Positions 18,084 through 27,692 of a stretch of 64,000 bases of DNA are shown here, piece after piece. The stretch covers positions 1-64,000 of the forward strand of contig CABQHT010000003.1 of NCBI GenBank assembly GCA_902464035.1, read 5' to 3'. This DNA comes from an uncultured Collinsella sp. GTDB taxonomy: Bacteria; Actinomycetota; Coriobacteriia; Coriobacteriales; Coriobacteriaceae. The position numbers and the translations under genes are program-made. Position 1 is the stretch's first letter, and every line of letters begins with the position of its first letter. The notes under the pieces are model-generated. The model saw nothing but the letters and a program-made list of their open reading frames with translations, was not told the origin of the DNA and ran no database searches.

Positions 18084-18581
18084 TCACGAAAAGCGATGTT
18101 TGAGCGCCTTGACCACATTGGGCGGAACAAAATTAGAGACGTCGCTACCGAGCGAGGCAATCTGGCGAACCACCGAGCTCGAGATATAGCCGTACTGCGG
18201 CGCACTCATGACAAAGATGGACTCCAGCTCGTTATCCAGGCGGTAGTTGAGGTCGGCCTGCTGCAGCTCGTACTCAAAGTCGGTCATAGCACGCAGACCC
18301 TTGACCACGGCTCCTGCTCCCTGTTCGCGGGCAAAATCGACCAAGAGGCCGGTGAAGGGCAGAACCTCTACGCCGTCAATATCACCGAGCGCCTCACGGG
18401 CCAGCGCCACGCGCTCATCGAGCATAAAGGTGGTGCCGACGCCGTTTTTTCCCTGCGACTCGGCAACGGCCACGATCACGCTGGGGAAGATGCGGCGGGC
18501 ACGGCGAATCACGTCGATGTGGCCAAACGTGATGGGATCGAAGGTGCCCGGGACGATTACGCGGTTAATGGTGTCACTCAT
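18084..18581 (-). CDS. coaD: Phosphopantetheine adenylyltransferase
   Basis: A 165-residue enzyme for the fourth step of coenzyme A synthesis. The nucleotidyltransferase motif is VPGTFDPITFGHIDVI. The later motifs VVKGLRAMTDFEYELQQADL and YGYISSSVVRQIASLG are standard for CoaD. The ATG at 18581 has GGAGG 6 bases upstream; the ATG two codons earlier is too close to it. The gene overlaps the rsmD stop by 8 bases. rsmD-coaD is a widespread pair and the two are surely co-transcribed. Confidence 0.96.
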   Translation of the reverse strand: MSDTINRVIVPGTFDPITFGHIDVIRRARRIFPSVIVAVAESQGKNGVGTTFMLDERVALAREALGDIDGVEVLPFTGLLVDFAREQGAGAVVKGLRAMTDFEYELQQADLNYRLDNELESIFVMSAPQYGYISSSVVRQIASLGSDVSNFVPPNVVKALKHRFS

Positions 18582-19203
18582 GGGCATCCTCCGTGGGTGC
18601 GTCGCTATCGTTGTCATCATCCTCGCCGTTGCCAACCCAACGAAGCAGGTCGACCGAGGTAATGCCGTAACGCTTCTCGCGCACGATCTCAAAGCCTGCC
18701 GGATGCGCACCCGCATCGGCGGCAGCGTGCTCAAACAGCGCGTAGGCACCCGGTACCAGCAAGCCTTGCTGAGCTAGGTTTTGCAGTAGCTCCTCGACCG
18801 GCTCGGCGCCAAAAGCATAGGGCGGGTCGAGCAGGACCAGGTCAAAGGGACCGCCCGGCACGCGGCCGCGCGAAGCGCTTGCCAGCACGTCGCCGCCCAC
18901 CACACGCCAACGCGCACGGTCGCGGCAGAGCGACTCGATATTCTTGGTAATCAGACGAGCTGCGTTGCGATCGATCTCGAACGTGGTGAGCGAGCGGGCA
19001 CCACGCGAGAGCATCTCGATGCCCAAGGCACCGGAGCCGCCAAAGGCATCCAGCACGCGGACCTCGTCCAGATCGAAGTCGAATGCCGACATGACCATAG
19101 ATGCGCACGCCTCGCGAACGCGATCGGTCGTGGGGCGGGTGACATCGCGACCACGGGGCTCCTCGATCTTACGACCGCGCCATTCGCCGCCGATGATTCT
19201 CAT
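18574..19203 (-). CDS. rsmD: 16S rRNA (guanine966-N2)-methyltransferase RsmD
   Basis: A 209-residue methyltransferase that modifies G966 of 16S rRNA. N-terminal MRIIGGEWRGRKIEEPRGRD is the family start. The SAM-binding VLDAFGGSGALGIEMLSRGA and the catalytic DLVLLDPPYAF motif are both intact. The C-terminal acidic tail (NGEDDDNDSDAP) is longer than usual. Its start overlaps the recG stop by 4 bases, and its end overlaps coaD by 8 bases, so recG-rsmD-coaD form one translational chain. Confidence 0.95.
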   Translation of the reverse strand: MRIIGGEWRGRKIEEPRGRDVTRPTTDRVREACASMVMSAFDFDLDEVRVLDAFGGSGALGIEMLSRGARSLTTFEIDRNAARLITKNIESLCRDRARWRVVGGDVLASASRGRVPGGPFDLVLLDPPYAFGAEPVEELLQNLAQQGLLVPGAYALFEHAAADAGAHPAGFEIVREKRYGITSVDLLRWVGNGEDDDNDSDAPTEDAHE

Positions 19204-21377
19204 CCTCCGCTGACCTCCTTAAAGATGTGTCGATACCGCATGGCGACCGCATCGCGCAAGGGGCGCGTCGCCACGGAGTCAAGGTTGCAAGCATACCGCA
19301 AGAGCTCGACCGCGTCCAAATGGGCCCACTCGATCAAGTCCTCGTCGGCGTCCAGGTCCACAAAGCGCAAGGTCACGCCGCCATGCTGGCGGTAGCCAAG
19401 AATCTCGCCCTCGTGGCGCAGACGCAGGTCCATCTGGGCGAGCGTAAAGCCGTCCGAGGTCTTCTCGAGCGACTGGAGGCGTTCCTGTGCCGCCGACGCG
19501 CCGCCGTTGCCCTTGGAGTGCGTCATGACCAGGCACGTACCCGACACGCTGCCGCGGCCTACGCGCCCGCGCAGCTGATGCAAGGCCGCCAACCCAAAGC
19601 GCTCGCCATTCTCGATGACCATGACGGTGGCGTTGGGCACGTCGACGCCCACCTCGACCACCGTGGTCGAGACGAGAACATCGATCTCGCCACGCTTAAA
19701 GGCATCGATGACCCGATCCTTCTCCCCCGCAGGCATGCGACCATGAAGACGCTCGATGGTAAGCCCCGGTAATGCCAGACGAAGGCGATCGAGCTCGGTC
19801 GCCGTGTCATGCAACGGCACAGGCACGGTCACGCGGCCTTCGTCGTCGCGAGCGATGCCGGGTACGTCTTCGAGCTCATCGGCCGAATCGCTCGGCTCCA
19901 CGAGCGGACAGATCACGTAGACTTGTTGCCCCTTTTCGTGCGCCTCGCGAATGGCGCCATAGGCCAGGTCACGACTCGACTCGGTGAGGACGCGCGTCGT
20001 CACGCCGGCACCCGGAACGGGACGATGGCGGATGATGCTCGTATCTAGGTCGCCGTACACCGAAAGCGCCAGCGTGCGCGGGATCGGCGTGGCAGTCATG
20101 ACCAGCAAGTCGGCACCCGGGCCTTTTGCGCGCAGAGCGTTACGCTGGCCCACGCCAAAGCGGTGCTGCTCGTCGATCACCACAAGCGACAAATGCTTGA
20201 ACGTGACGTTCTCCGAAAGCACCGCATGGGTACCAAAGAGCACATCGAGCTCGCCAGACTGGAGCCGGGCATGAATCTGTTCACGTTCGGCCGCCGACGT
20301 GGCGCCCGTCAGGAGCGCACAGGTCATGCCAGCCTGCGAGAGCAAGGGGCCGGTCTTATCGGCATATTGACGCGCCAACACGCCCGTGGGCGCCATGACG
20401 CAGGCCTGAGTGCCGCTATCGGCCGCAACCGCCAACGCGCAGGCGGCAACGGCGGTCTTACCGGTACCGACGTCGCCCAGCAGCAGACGATTCATCACGC
20501 GACCGCCATCGCACATGTCATGCAGGATGTCTTGAAATGCCGCCTCCTGTTCATCGCTCAGCGAAAACGGCAGGGCCTCCTTGAGCGCAGCAAAATGCTC
20601 TCCCGCGGCATGCGCATAAGGCACTACGTCGACCATACCGCCATCGTTGCGCAGACGCAGCGCGAGCTGCAAGCAGAGACACTCCTCGTAGGCAAGACGC
20701 CGGCGTGCGATGTCGCGCTCGGCCATGCTCGAGGGAAAGTGGATCGAGCGCAGCGCACGGGCATTGCTCATGAGCTTCCGCTTTGCGCGCAGCGGCGCGG
20801 GAATGGGATCGAACGGATTGGCAGCCACTTCGAGCGCACCGCTCACGATACGGCGCATCCATGCCTGACTTACGCCATCACTCACGTAGTGGACCGGCAA
20901 AATGGTACCCGCGGCACGCCCGTCCTCGAGCTTTTCAAAGTGGGGCGAGGCCATCTGCTTAAAACCGTAGGCAAACTCGACCTTGCCCATCACGGCCAGG
21001 CGGTCGCCCTGCTTAAGCTGTTGGGCAATCCAAGGCTGACGGAAAAAGGCAACCTGCAGCACGCCTGTCTCGTCCACGAGCGAGACCTCAGTCACCTGCA
21101 TACGCGGACGGGGCTGCTTTTGGACAATGCGATCGACCGTGGCGATGATGGTGCACACGGTACCGATGGGCGCCATCTCGATGGACCACGAGCGAGTGAA
21201 GTCCAGGTAGCGATGAGGAATATGGAGAAGGAGGTCCCCCACCGTCCGAATTCCCAGACGGCGAAGGGCCTCCTCACGTTTACCCGAAACATATTTGAGT
21301 CGCGCGATATCCTCGTCGAGCGCATTGCTCTGGGCAAAACGCTCCGAGACGCGCGGCACGGAGCACAGCTCGGACAT
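19200..21377 (-). CDS. recG: ATP-dependent DNA helicase RecG
   Basis: A 725-residue helicase that remodels stalled forks and recombination intermediates. The N-terminal wedge (OB-like) domain covers about 1-260. Helicase motif I is LLLGDVGTGKTAVAACALAV; motif II is DEQH (LVVIDEQHRFGVGQRNALRA). MTATPIPRTLALSVYGDLDT is motif III, and QLRGRVGRGSVSGTCLV is motif VI. The TRG motif region near the C-terminus is also recognisable. It starts 9 bases after the FakA-like gene and overlaps rsmD. Confidence 0.96.
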   Translation of the reverse strand: MSELCSVPRVSERFAQSNALDEDIARLKYVSGKREEALRRLGIRTVGDLLLHIPHRYLDFTRSWSIEMAPIGTVCTIIATVDRIVQKQPRPRMQVTEVSLVDETGVLQVAFFRQPWIAQQLKQGDRLAVMGKVEFAYGFKQMASPHFEKLEDGRAAGTILPVHYVSDGVSQAWMRRIVSGALEVAANPFDPIPAPLRAKRKLMSNARALRSIHFPSSMAERDIARRRLAYEECLCLQLALRLRNDGGMVDVVPYAHAAGEHFAALKEALPFSLSDEQEAAFQDILHDMCDGGRVMNRLLLGDVGTGKTAVAACALAVAADSGTQACVMAPTGVLARQYADKTGPLLSQAGMTCALLTGATSAAEREQIHARLQSGELDVLFGTHAVLSENVTFKHLSLVVIDEQHRFGVGQRNALRAKGPGADLLVMTATPIPRTLALSVYGDLDTSIIRHRPVPGAGVTTRVLTESSRDLAYGAIREAHEKGQQVYVICPLVEPSDSADELEDVPGIARDDEGRVTVPVPLHDTATELDRLRLALPGLTIERLHGRMPAGEKDRVIDAFKRGEIDVLVSTTVVEVGVDVPNATVMVIENGERFGLAALHQLRGRVGRGSVSGTCLVMTHSKGNGGASAAQERLQSLEKTSDGFTLAQMDLRLRHEGEILGYRQHGGVTLRFVDLDADEDLIEWAHLDAVELLRYACNLDSVATRPLRDAVAMRYRHIFKEVSGG

Positions 21378-21386
21378 AGGCAGAGC

Positions 21387-23048
21387 CTACTCGATCGAGA
21401 AGATCACGGGATAGAGCGGCTGCTCACCACGATGGGCGTCGACCTCCAAATCGGGCTGAGCCTCCTCGATAGCGTCGACGATCTCCTGGAAGGCCTCGTC
21501 GGACAGCTCCTCGCCGGCCAGAATCGTCAGCGCGTCGCCCTCCTCTTCCTCCTGCATGCGGTTGATGCAGTCGAGCGTGACCTGTTTCACGTCGGAGCCG
21601 ACCACGTCGATGGAGCCGGCAATGATACCCATGACGTCACCGGAGTGAATCGGAGAGCCGTCGGAGGCGCTGGAATCGCGCACGGCACGGGTGACCTCGC
21701 CATCGCGAACCTCGCTGATGGCGTCGACCATGGCGGCAACGGCGTCCTCGAGCTCGGAATCGGGCAGGACCGCGAACAGCGCGGAGAAGGCCTGCGGGAC
21801 GGTCTTGGTAGGAACGACGGCGACCTTCTTGTCGGTGCAGGCGGAGGCAGCGGCCTCGGCAGCCATGCGGATGTTGCCGTTGTTGGGCAGGATGATGACC
21901 GAGGTCGCGTTGACCTGGTCGACGGCGCCCAGCAGGTCGGCGGTCGAGGGGTTCATGGTTTGACCGCCCGACACGATCACATCGACGCCGAGGGACTTGA
22001 GGATGTCCGCCTCGCCGGAACCGGCGGCAACGGCGACAAAGCCCAAGGCCTTCGCGGGCTCGGCGGCCTTCTCCTGGTCCTCGTGGATCTTAGCGGTACG
22101 GTCGTGGGCCTCCATCTCCATGTTGTGGATAAAGACCTCGTAGATCTGACCAAGCTGCAGCATGTGCTCGAGCACCAGGTTGGGGGTGTTGGAGTGCACG
22201 TGGATCTTGTAGTCGGGATAGGCGCCCACGAGCAGCTCGCAGTCGCCCATGGAGCCCAGGAACTTCAGGCACTCGTCCTCGTCAAAGGGAGCGTCGGCCT
22301 TAAAGAGGAACTCGTTGCAGTAGCGAAACTCCGAGCCCTCCCAGTCGTCGTTGGCCTCAATTTCGACGCGATCGAGGGCCGCGTCGCGTGCAGAGCCAGC
22401 GGAATCAAACGTGGCGGAGAAATCCTCGACAACGGTGCCGCGGCCAAGAGCGGCAGCAACAAAGTTCTCCAGAAAGATGGCAAAGCCAAAGGCTCCAGAG
22501 TCGACTACGCCGTTCTCCTTGAGGACAGGCAGCAGGTCGGGCGTACGGGCGACGGACTGATAGGCCTCGACGACGATGGCGTCGAGCGCGTCCTCGGCCG
22601 AGAACTTCTTCTTCTCGCACTCGTCGGCCTTGCTCGAGACATCACGCAGGACCGTGAGGATCGTGCCCTCGATAGGCTTACGAACGGCCTGGAAGGCGAC
22701 CTTGACGGCACGACGGAAGGCGAAGGCGATGTTGGCGGACGTAACGGGTTCGTCGGCAGAGACGAGGCCCTCGGCCACGCCGCGCAGGATCTGCGAGGTG
22801 ATAACGCCCGAGTTACCGCGAGCGCCCATGAGGGAGCCATGGGTGATGGCGCCGGCGATGGCCTCCATGTCGGCGTCGGCGGGAAGCGCAGAGAGCTCCT
22901 TGGTCACCGAGGCGAGCGTGAGCGACATGTTAGTGCCGGTGTCGCCGTCGGGTACGGGGAAGACGTTAAGCTTGTTGATCTCCTCGGCCTTGTCGGAAAC
23001 GGCAGCCGCAGCGATCGGAAAGCAGGTGCGAATGGTCTTTGCAATCAT
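21387..23048 (-). CDS. DAK2/DegV-type kinase, FakA-like
   Basis: A 553-residue protein of the YloV/FakA family. The N-terminal DhaL-type ATP-binding domain (about 1-200) has the Mg-binding motif VPDGDTGTNMSLTLASVTKE and HGSLMGARGNSGVITSQILR. The C-terminal half resembles the FakA C-domain. In firmicutes FakA phosphorylates fatty acids bound to FakB (DegV family) so that exogenous fatty acids can be used. No fakB is seen nearby. It follows the Asp23-type gene by 27 bases and precedes recG by 9, the common Asp23-FakA-RecG order. Confidence 0.9.
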   Translation of the reverse strand: MIAKTIRTCFPIAAAAVSDKAEEINKLNVFPVPDGDTGTNMSLTLASVTKELSALPADADMEAIAGAITHGSLMGARGNSGVITSQILRGVAEGLVSADEPVTSANIAFAFRRAVKVAFQAVRKPIEGTILTVLRDVSSKADECEKKKFSAEDALDAIVVEAYQSVARTPDLLPVLKENGVVDSGAFGFAIFLENFVAAALGRGTVVEDFSATFDSAGSARDAALDRVEIEANDDWEGSEFRYCNEFLFKADAPFDEDECLKFLGSMGDCELLVGAYPDYKIHVHSNTPNLVLEHMLQLGQIYEVFIHNMEMEAHDRTAKIHEDQEKAAEPAKALGFVAVAAGSGEADILKSLGVDVIVSGGQTMNPSTADLLGAVDQVNATSVIILPNNGNIRMAAEAAASACTDKKVAVVPTKTVPQAFSALFAVLPDSELEDAVAAMVDAISEVRDGEVTRAVRDSSASDGSPIHSGDVMGIIAGSIDVVGSDVKQVTLDCINRMQEEEEGDALTILAGEELSDEAFQEIVDAIEEAQPDLEVDAHRGEQPLYPVIFSIE

Positions 23049-23075
23049 GAGTATTTGAATCTCCGTTTTCGGATG

Positions 23076-23432
23076 CTAGTTCAGACGGCTCTTGAGCGCG
23101 TCGATGTGGATGCCGATCTTAAGGCTGGCAGGATCGATCTGGGCGATCTCCTGCAGGGTGAAGGCAACGGAGCTCGAAAGATTGTGGCAGACGGACTTCA
23201 TGTTGACGCCGTTCTCGAGCACGACGTGCAGATCGACCGTGAGGCCGTTCTCGTCGGCGGAGACAAGTACGCCCTTGCGGAGGCGCTGGCCGGCAAGCAG
23301 GCGCACGCTCTCGGCGCCCTGGAGCTGCTCGGCCATACCGACGACGCCGTAGCACGTCATCGCGGCATAACCGGCAATATCGGCAATTACGTCGTTCGAG
23401 ACGCTCAGGCTGCCGTTGATGGTCTCAGACAC
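23076..23432 (-). CDS. Asp23/Gls24 family envelope stress protein
   Basis: A 118-residue Asp23/Gls24 (DUF322) protein. The conserved core VIADIAGYAAMTCYGVVGMA is followed by VSADENGLTVDLHVVLENGV and the C-terminal ALKSRL end. Such proteins associate with the membrane or respond to envelope and alkaline stress. The GTG at 23432 is chosen because AAGGAG sits 6 bases upstream; a longer ATG form from 23465 would add 11 unsupported residues. It heads the Asp23-FakA-recG-rsmD-coaD chain. Confidence 0.9.
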   Translation of the reverse strand: MSETINGSLSVSNDVIADIAGYAAMTCYGVVGMAEQLQGAESVRLLAGQRLRKGVLVSADENGLTVDLHVVLENGVNMKSVCHNLSSSVAFTLQEIAQIDPASLKIGIHIDALKSRLN

Positions 23433-23592
23433 AAGAATCTCCTTTTCTGGTGCTCGCAGCACCATGTCGTGGGAGCAATCATTCCAATATTTTACAACGA
23501 CCGCGCCATGTTGAGGTGGTGGGTCGCGGGATTACATCCTCGACACGAAATGTTGATACGGTAACGTTCGCCACAGGCGATCGCGGCATGAA

Positions 23593-23620
23593 AAAACCCG
23601 CCGCATATGCGGCGGGTTTT
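23593..23620. terminator. Strong bidirectional terminator after the tRNA pair
   Basis: A perfect 28-base palindrome, AAAACCCGCCGCATATGCGG continuing to CGGGTTTT, lies 6 bases beyond the 3' end of the first tRNA-Asn. T-runs flank both sides. On the minus strand it ends the tRNA transcript before the Asp23 operon. Confidence 0.9.
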
Positions 23621-23626
23621 ACAACC

Positions 23627-23701
23627 TGGCTCCCCGGGTAGGACTCGAACCTACAACAGCGCGGTTAACAGCCGCGTGCTCTACCATTGAGCTACCGAGG
23701 A
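23627..23701 (-). tRNA. tRNA-Asn(GTT), copy 1
   Basis: A 75-base tRNA with the CCA end encoded. The acceptor stem TCCTCGG pairs with CCGGGGA. The D-arm GCTCAATGGTAGAGC, anticodon loop CTGTTAA (anticodon GTT) and T-arm GTAGGTTCGAGTCCTAC are all regular. It is nearly identical to the copy 34 bases upstream in transcription; the two differ at two bases that flank the anticodon stem. Confidence 0.97.
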
Positions 23702-23735
23702 ATTTAAAAGCCCAACGAGAAGGGCTGGAAAATTC

Positions 23736-23810
23736 TGGCTCCCCGGGTAGGACTCGAACCTACAACAACGCGGTTAACAGCCGCGCGCTCTACCATTGAG
23801 CTACCGAGGA
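23736..23810 (-). tRNA. tRNA-Asn(GTT), copy 2
   Basis: Second tRNA-Asn with encoded CCA, same acceptor, D- and T-arms. Compared with copy 1 it has G in place of A just before the anticodon stem and T in place of C just after it. A small hairpin, AGCCC with GGGCT, lies in the spacer. Both copies are presumably made from one transcript that ends at the palindrome at 23593-23620. Confidence 0.97.
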
Positions 23811-23969
23811 ATAGGTGCGTGCTCTCAAGCAACGAAGTTTATTATACGGACGATTGGGCGAAGGGCAAGAACTTTTTTAAGAAATTTTCTCGCCTTGATC
23901 CCTTGGGGACGGCCTAACTGCCGGCACCGGCAACGGAAACGCCGATGTTTTGACAATGCCAGCGAGCGG

Positions 23970-24105
23970 GCACCAGAGCGAACAAATTGGCATGAAAAGA
24001 GGACGGCATAGACCTTCTGGTCATGCCGTCCTCTTTGAATGACAAGTTGTCGCTCTGGTGTCCGCGCAGCGTCGGCCAGTTACGGCGTTTGGTAAAACGC
24101 CGTAA
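23970..24105. other. Long imperfect inverted repeat, possible structured RNA
   Basis: This gene-free stretch downstream of rpoD holds nested hairpins. AAAGAGGACGGCAT-A-GACC (23996-24014) pairs with GGTCATGCCGTCCTCTTT (24019-24036), a long stem with one bulged A and a TTCT loop. Outside it CACCAGAGCGA (from about 23971) pairs with TCGCTCTGGTG (to about 24061). A second hairpin, TTACGGCGTTT with AAACGCCGTAA (24080-24105), starts 3 bases after the rpoD stop codon. The simple reading is a complex rpoD terminator; a small RNA or miniature repeat element is also possible. Nothing else is seen between 23811 and 24108. Confidence 0.5.
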
Positions 24106-24108
24106 CTA

Positions 24109-25452
24109 CTAAGACTCGATATAGTCTTTCAGCTTGCTGCTGCGGCTCGGGTGGCGGAGCTTGGCCAGGGTCTTGGACTCGATCTGGCGGATACGCTCGC
24201 GTGTGACGCCAAACTCGCGACCGACTTCCTCGAGCGTGCGGGGATGTCCGTCGACGAGACCAAAGCGCAACTCGATAACCTTGCGCTCACGATCGGCAAG
24301 CGAATCGAGCACCTGGGTGAGCTGCTCCTGCAGCATGGAGAAGCTGGCGGCATCGGGCGGGACGATAGCCTGGGAGTCCTCGATGAAGTCGCCCAGCTGG
24401 GAATCCTCTTCCTCGCCGATCGGGGTCTCGAGCGACACGGGCTCCTGCGAGATCTTCTGGATCTCGCGGACGCGATCGGCGCTCATGTCCATCTCGGCAC
24501 CGATCTCCTCGGGGGTCGGGTCGCGACCCAGGTCCTGAAGGAGCTGGCGCTGCACGCGGACGAGCTTGTTGATGGTCTCGACCATGTGCACGGGGATACG
24601 GATGGTACGGGCCTGGTCGGCAATAGCGCGCGTAATGGCCTGACGGATCCACCACGTGGCGTACGTGGAGAACTTGAAGCCCTTCTGGTAGTCGAACTTC
24701 TCGACGGCGCGAATCAGACCGAGGTTACCCTCCTGGATCAGATCCAGGAACAGCATGCCACGGCCGACATAGCGCTTGGCGATGGAGACGACCAGACGCA
24801 GGTTTGCGCTGATGAGCGCCTGCTTGGCCTCAAGACCAACGTTCTCAATACGCGTAAGACGACGCATCTCGGCGCGGGTGAGCTCGATCTCGCCTGCCTC
24901 GGCAGCCTCAAGCTTCTCGGTAGCCTCGAGACCGGCCTCGATCTTCATGGCCAGATCGACCTCTTCAGATGCGGTCAGCAGGTCGACCTTACCGATCTCC
25001 TTGAGGTACATACGAACCGGGTCGCCGGTCAGCATCACCGTGGAGGCATCGATGCCGCGCACGCGCGAACGCGAACGAGACGTGCGCACGGTGCGCTTCT
25101 TCTTGCTCTTGGAAGAGCCCATCTCGGCATCGGCCTGGCGGGCCATCTTAAGCTCGTGATCGTCAAGCGAGCCGGAATCGTGCTCTTCGTCGTCATCAAA
25201 ATCGTCGGTATCGTTATCGTCATCGTCGACGTCCATCGGGGCGTCGTCGTTTCCGCTCGCGGAGATAATCTGGATGCCGCTGTTGCGCAGCGCGGAATAC
25301 ACCGCGTTGAGCTGCTCATCAGAGACATCGATATCCTTCAGGGCGACCTGAATCTCGTCCTCGGTTACCGAAGTCCTGTTTGAGCCGTTGCCCATGAGCT
25401 TTGCAACGTAGGATTCCAGCCCAGTACCCGTGCTCTCAGTCTTTTTTGGCAC
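24109..25452 (-). CDS. rpoD: Primary sigma factor RpoD/SigA
   Basis: The housekeeping sigma-70 factor, 447 residues. The N-terminus is acidic ([16 protein letters not shown]). Region 1.2 begins [20 protein letters not shown]. Region 2 contains [20 protein letters not shown] and [20 protein letters not shown] for -10 recognition. Region 3 is [20 protein letters not shown], and region 4.2 is [20 protein letters not shown] for -35 recognition. It follows dnaG on the same strand with a 110-base gap, the dnaG-rpoD macromolecular-synthesis arrangement. Confidence 0.98.
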   Translation of the reverse strand: MPKKTESTGTGLESYVAKLMGNGSNRTSVTEDEIQVALKDIDVSDEQLNAVYSALRNSGIQIISASGNDDAPMDVDDDDNDTDDFDDDEEHDSGSLDDHELKMARQADAEMGSSKSKKKRTVRTSRSRSRVRGIDASTVMLTGDPVRMYLKEIGKVDLLTASEEVDLAMKIEAGLEATEKLEAAEAGEIELTRAEMRRLTRIENVGLEAKQALISANLRLVVSIAKRYVGRGMLFLDLIQEGNLGLIRAVEKFDYQKGFKFSTYATWWIRQAITRAIADQARTIRIPVHMVETINKLVRVQRQLLQDLGRDPTPEEIGAEMDMSADRVREIQKISQEPVSLETPIGEEEDSQLGDFIEDSQAIVPPDAASFSMLQEQLTQVLDSLADRERKVIELRFGLVDGHPRTLEEVGREFGVTRERIRQIESKTLAKLRHPSRSSKLKDYIES

Positions 25453-25562
25453 AGATTCTCCCTTCGTAGTCCACAGGACTCAATACTTTAGCACACACAT
25501 TGACGTCTATACCCAAAATAAAGACAGGATATAGGCGAGAATACGCTGGTTGACCACAACAT

Positions 25563-27692
25563 CTAGGCCTGATCGGCACCTGCGCTCTCCAAACCGATCA
25601 AACGGAACGGGTCGGCCACGCCGCCGATCGACTTTTGGAGCTCGCGCTGGCGCTGTGAATCTTGCACTGCCTGCATCGTCAGCACGCGACGGGCCTCATC
25701 GTCGAGTGAACGGTCCTGACGCAACTTGGCCTGCGCGGCTCGCATGCGACGTTTGATGGTGTAGAGCTCGAGCGTATCGAGCATAAAGACGATGTTCGTC
25801 TCGGTCGGGTGCTTGCTCGTTGCCGAGATGCGCCCGGCGCTGACAAGCGACGCCGCCTCGGGACACACCGCGCGTGCCGCATCCATGCAGGCCGCAGGAT
25901 CGGTGCCCGGGGGCGTCGCAAGTACGGCCCACGCAATGGACTCGTGACGCGGGTCGACCCACTCGATAGAACAAATACGATCGGCATACGTGCGGAACAG
26001 ATCGGGGTAGCTCGTGAGCATCGTCAGCAGCTCACGCTCCCCCGCCAGGGATTTCCGCTCCAGATCGGTCAAAACAATCGGCATCGACGGAGCTGCCGCC
26101 GCGCTTGAACTATCGGCAACGGTCGCAACGCTTTCCATCCCCGCTGGCACATCAATTGGCGGCAGGTCCTCGTCGACCTCCACCGGCGCGACCCCATAGG
26201 CATCAAGCGGAACGTAGTCGTACGGGTCCTCCTCGACCGGTGCGGACACCGGCGGCGTCGCACCCGCGGCCCAGGCACCGCGACCGGCACTGCGCGCACC
26301 AGCCGCACCGCCGCCCGAGCTTCGTCCCTGCGAACCGCCCGCGCGCTCAGCTTGCGCGCGCTGACGCTCGTAGCTCTGCTCACGCCGGCGCTCGGCATCC
26401 TCGCGCTTGGCGACATCGCGAAACACACGGCCCGAACTCGCGCGCACGGTCTCCAGGTCCAAACCCAACAGATCGGCAATCTGGATAAAGTACGTGTCGA
26501 TCATATAGCTGTCGCGCAGCGGATAGATGAGCGTCAGCGCGTCCTCGAGCGCCTTGGCGCGACCGCCCGGTGTGGTAATGTCGCTCGAGTCCTGCAGCGA
26601 GCGATAGACAAAGTCCATGAGGGGCTCGGCGGCATCAATGCGCGCCTGAAGCTCCTGGCCGCCATGCGCCGTGATGAACTCCATGGGGTCGTTGCCGTCG
26701 GGAAGCACCACGCAGCGCAGGTCCATCGAATCCTGCTCGATAAACTGAATCGCGCGGCGCGCGGCCTTTTGACCGGCGGCGTCGCCATCGAACATATATA
26801 CAATGCGCTTGGCAAAACGGGTGAGTGTCTTAACGTGATGTTCCGTCAGCGCCGTGCCCAGCGTGGCGACGACGTTTTTGATCCCTGCCTCCCAGCAGGC
26901 GATGCAGTCGGTATAGCCCTCCACCACGATGGCGGTATCCTGCGCAACGATAAACTCCTTGGCCCAGTTAAAGCCATAGAGATTTCGCTTTTTATGAAAC
27001 ACGCTCGTCTCGGCGGTGTTGAGGTACTTGGGCTGGCCATCGCCCATGATGCGCCCGCCAAAGGCGATATTGTGGCCCTGCTCATCAAAGATGGGAAACA
27101 TCACGCGGTCGTAAAAGCGGTCCGCGAGCTGTCCGCGCCCACGGCTCACGGCCACGTTGGCGTCAATCATCTCCTGCGGGGTAAAGCCCGCCTGAGACAG
27201 GTGCGAAACCAGCGCGTTGCGACCCGGCGCAAAGCCCAGGCAGTAGCGTCGACAGACATCTCCGCCCATGCCGCGGCTGGCAAAGTACTCGCGCGGACGG
27301 CTGTCCTTACCGCGCATAAGCATGGTGTGGTAGAACTGAGCCGTCTCGGAGCACAGGTCATAGATGCGGGCACGCTTGGTGCCACGATCGCGCTGCGCAC
27401 CGGTATCGTGCAGTTCAATGCCCGCACGATCAGCCAAATAGCGGATCGACTCGGGAAAACTCAGGTTCTCGCGCTTCATGATATAGGTGAAGACGTCGCC
27501 GCCCTCGCCGCAGCCAAAGCAGTGCCACACCTGCGTGGCAGGGATAATGTGAAACGATGGGGTCTTTTCGCCATGAAACGGGCAGCAGCCCCAAAACTCA
27601 TGGCCGCGGGGCTTGAGCTCAACCGTTTCCTGCACGATGGCAACCAGGTCCGACGCAGCGCGTACCTGATCTTTTTCCTCATCGCTAATCAC
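25563..27692 (-). CDS. dnaG: DNA primase DnaG
   Basis: A 709-residue primase that lays down RNA primers at the fork. The N-terminal zinc finger is CPFHGEKTPSFHI followed by WHCFGCGEGGD. The catalytic Toprim domain contains IVVEGYTDCIACWEAGIKN and VYMFDGDAAGQKAARRA. A Gly/Ala/Arg-rich linker (about 440-480) precedes the helicase-binding C-domain. The start is GTG and overlaps the ribF stop by 8 bases, so translation is coupled. rpoD follows. Confidence 0.96.
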   Translation of the reverse strand: MISDEEKDQVRAASDLVAIVQETVELKPRGHEFWGCCPFHGEKTPSFHIIPATQVWHCFGCGEGGDVFTYIMKRENLSFPESIRYLADRAGIELHDTGAQRDRGTKRARIYDLCSETAQFYHTMLMRGKDSRPREYFASRGMGGDVCRRYCLGFAPGRNALVSHLSQAGFTPQEMIDANVAVSRGRGQLADRFYDRVMFPIFDEQGHNIAFGGRIMGDGQPKYLNTAETSVFHKKRNLYGFNWAKEFIVAQDTAIVVEGYTDCIACWEAGIKNVVATLGTALTEHHVKTLTRFAKRIVYMFDGDAAGQKAARRAIQFIEQDSMDLRCVVLPDGNDPMEFITAHGGQELQARIDAAEPLMDFVYRSLQDSSDITTPGGRAKALEDALTLIYPLRDSYMIDTYFIQIADLLGLDLETVRASSGRVFRDVAKREDAERRREQSYERQRAQAERAGGSQGRSSGGGAAGARSAGRGAWAAGATPPVSAPVEEDPYDYVPLDAYGVAPVEVDEDLPPIDVPAGMESVATVADSSSAAAAPSMPIVLTDLERKSLAGERELLTMLTSYPDLFRTYADRICSIEWVDPRHESIAWAVLATPPGTDPAACMDAARAVCPEAASLVSAGRISATSKHPTETNIVFMLDTLELYTIKRRMRAAQAKLRQDRSLDDEARRVLTMQAVQDSQRQRELQKSIGGVADPFRLIGLESAGADQA

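Noticed and set aside
20163..23564. Open plus-strand frame of over 1100 codons antisense to recG, the FakA-like gene and Asp23.
   Set aside because: It is antisense to three well-matched genes; long antisense frames are common in GC-rich DNA. The translation has no family features.
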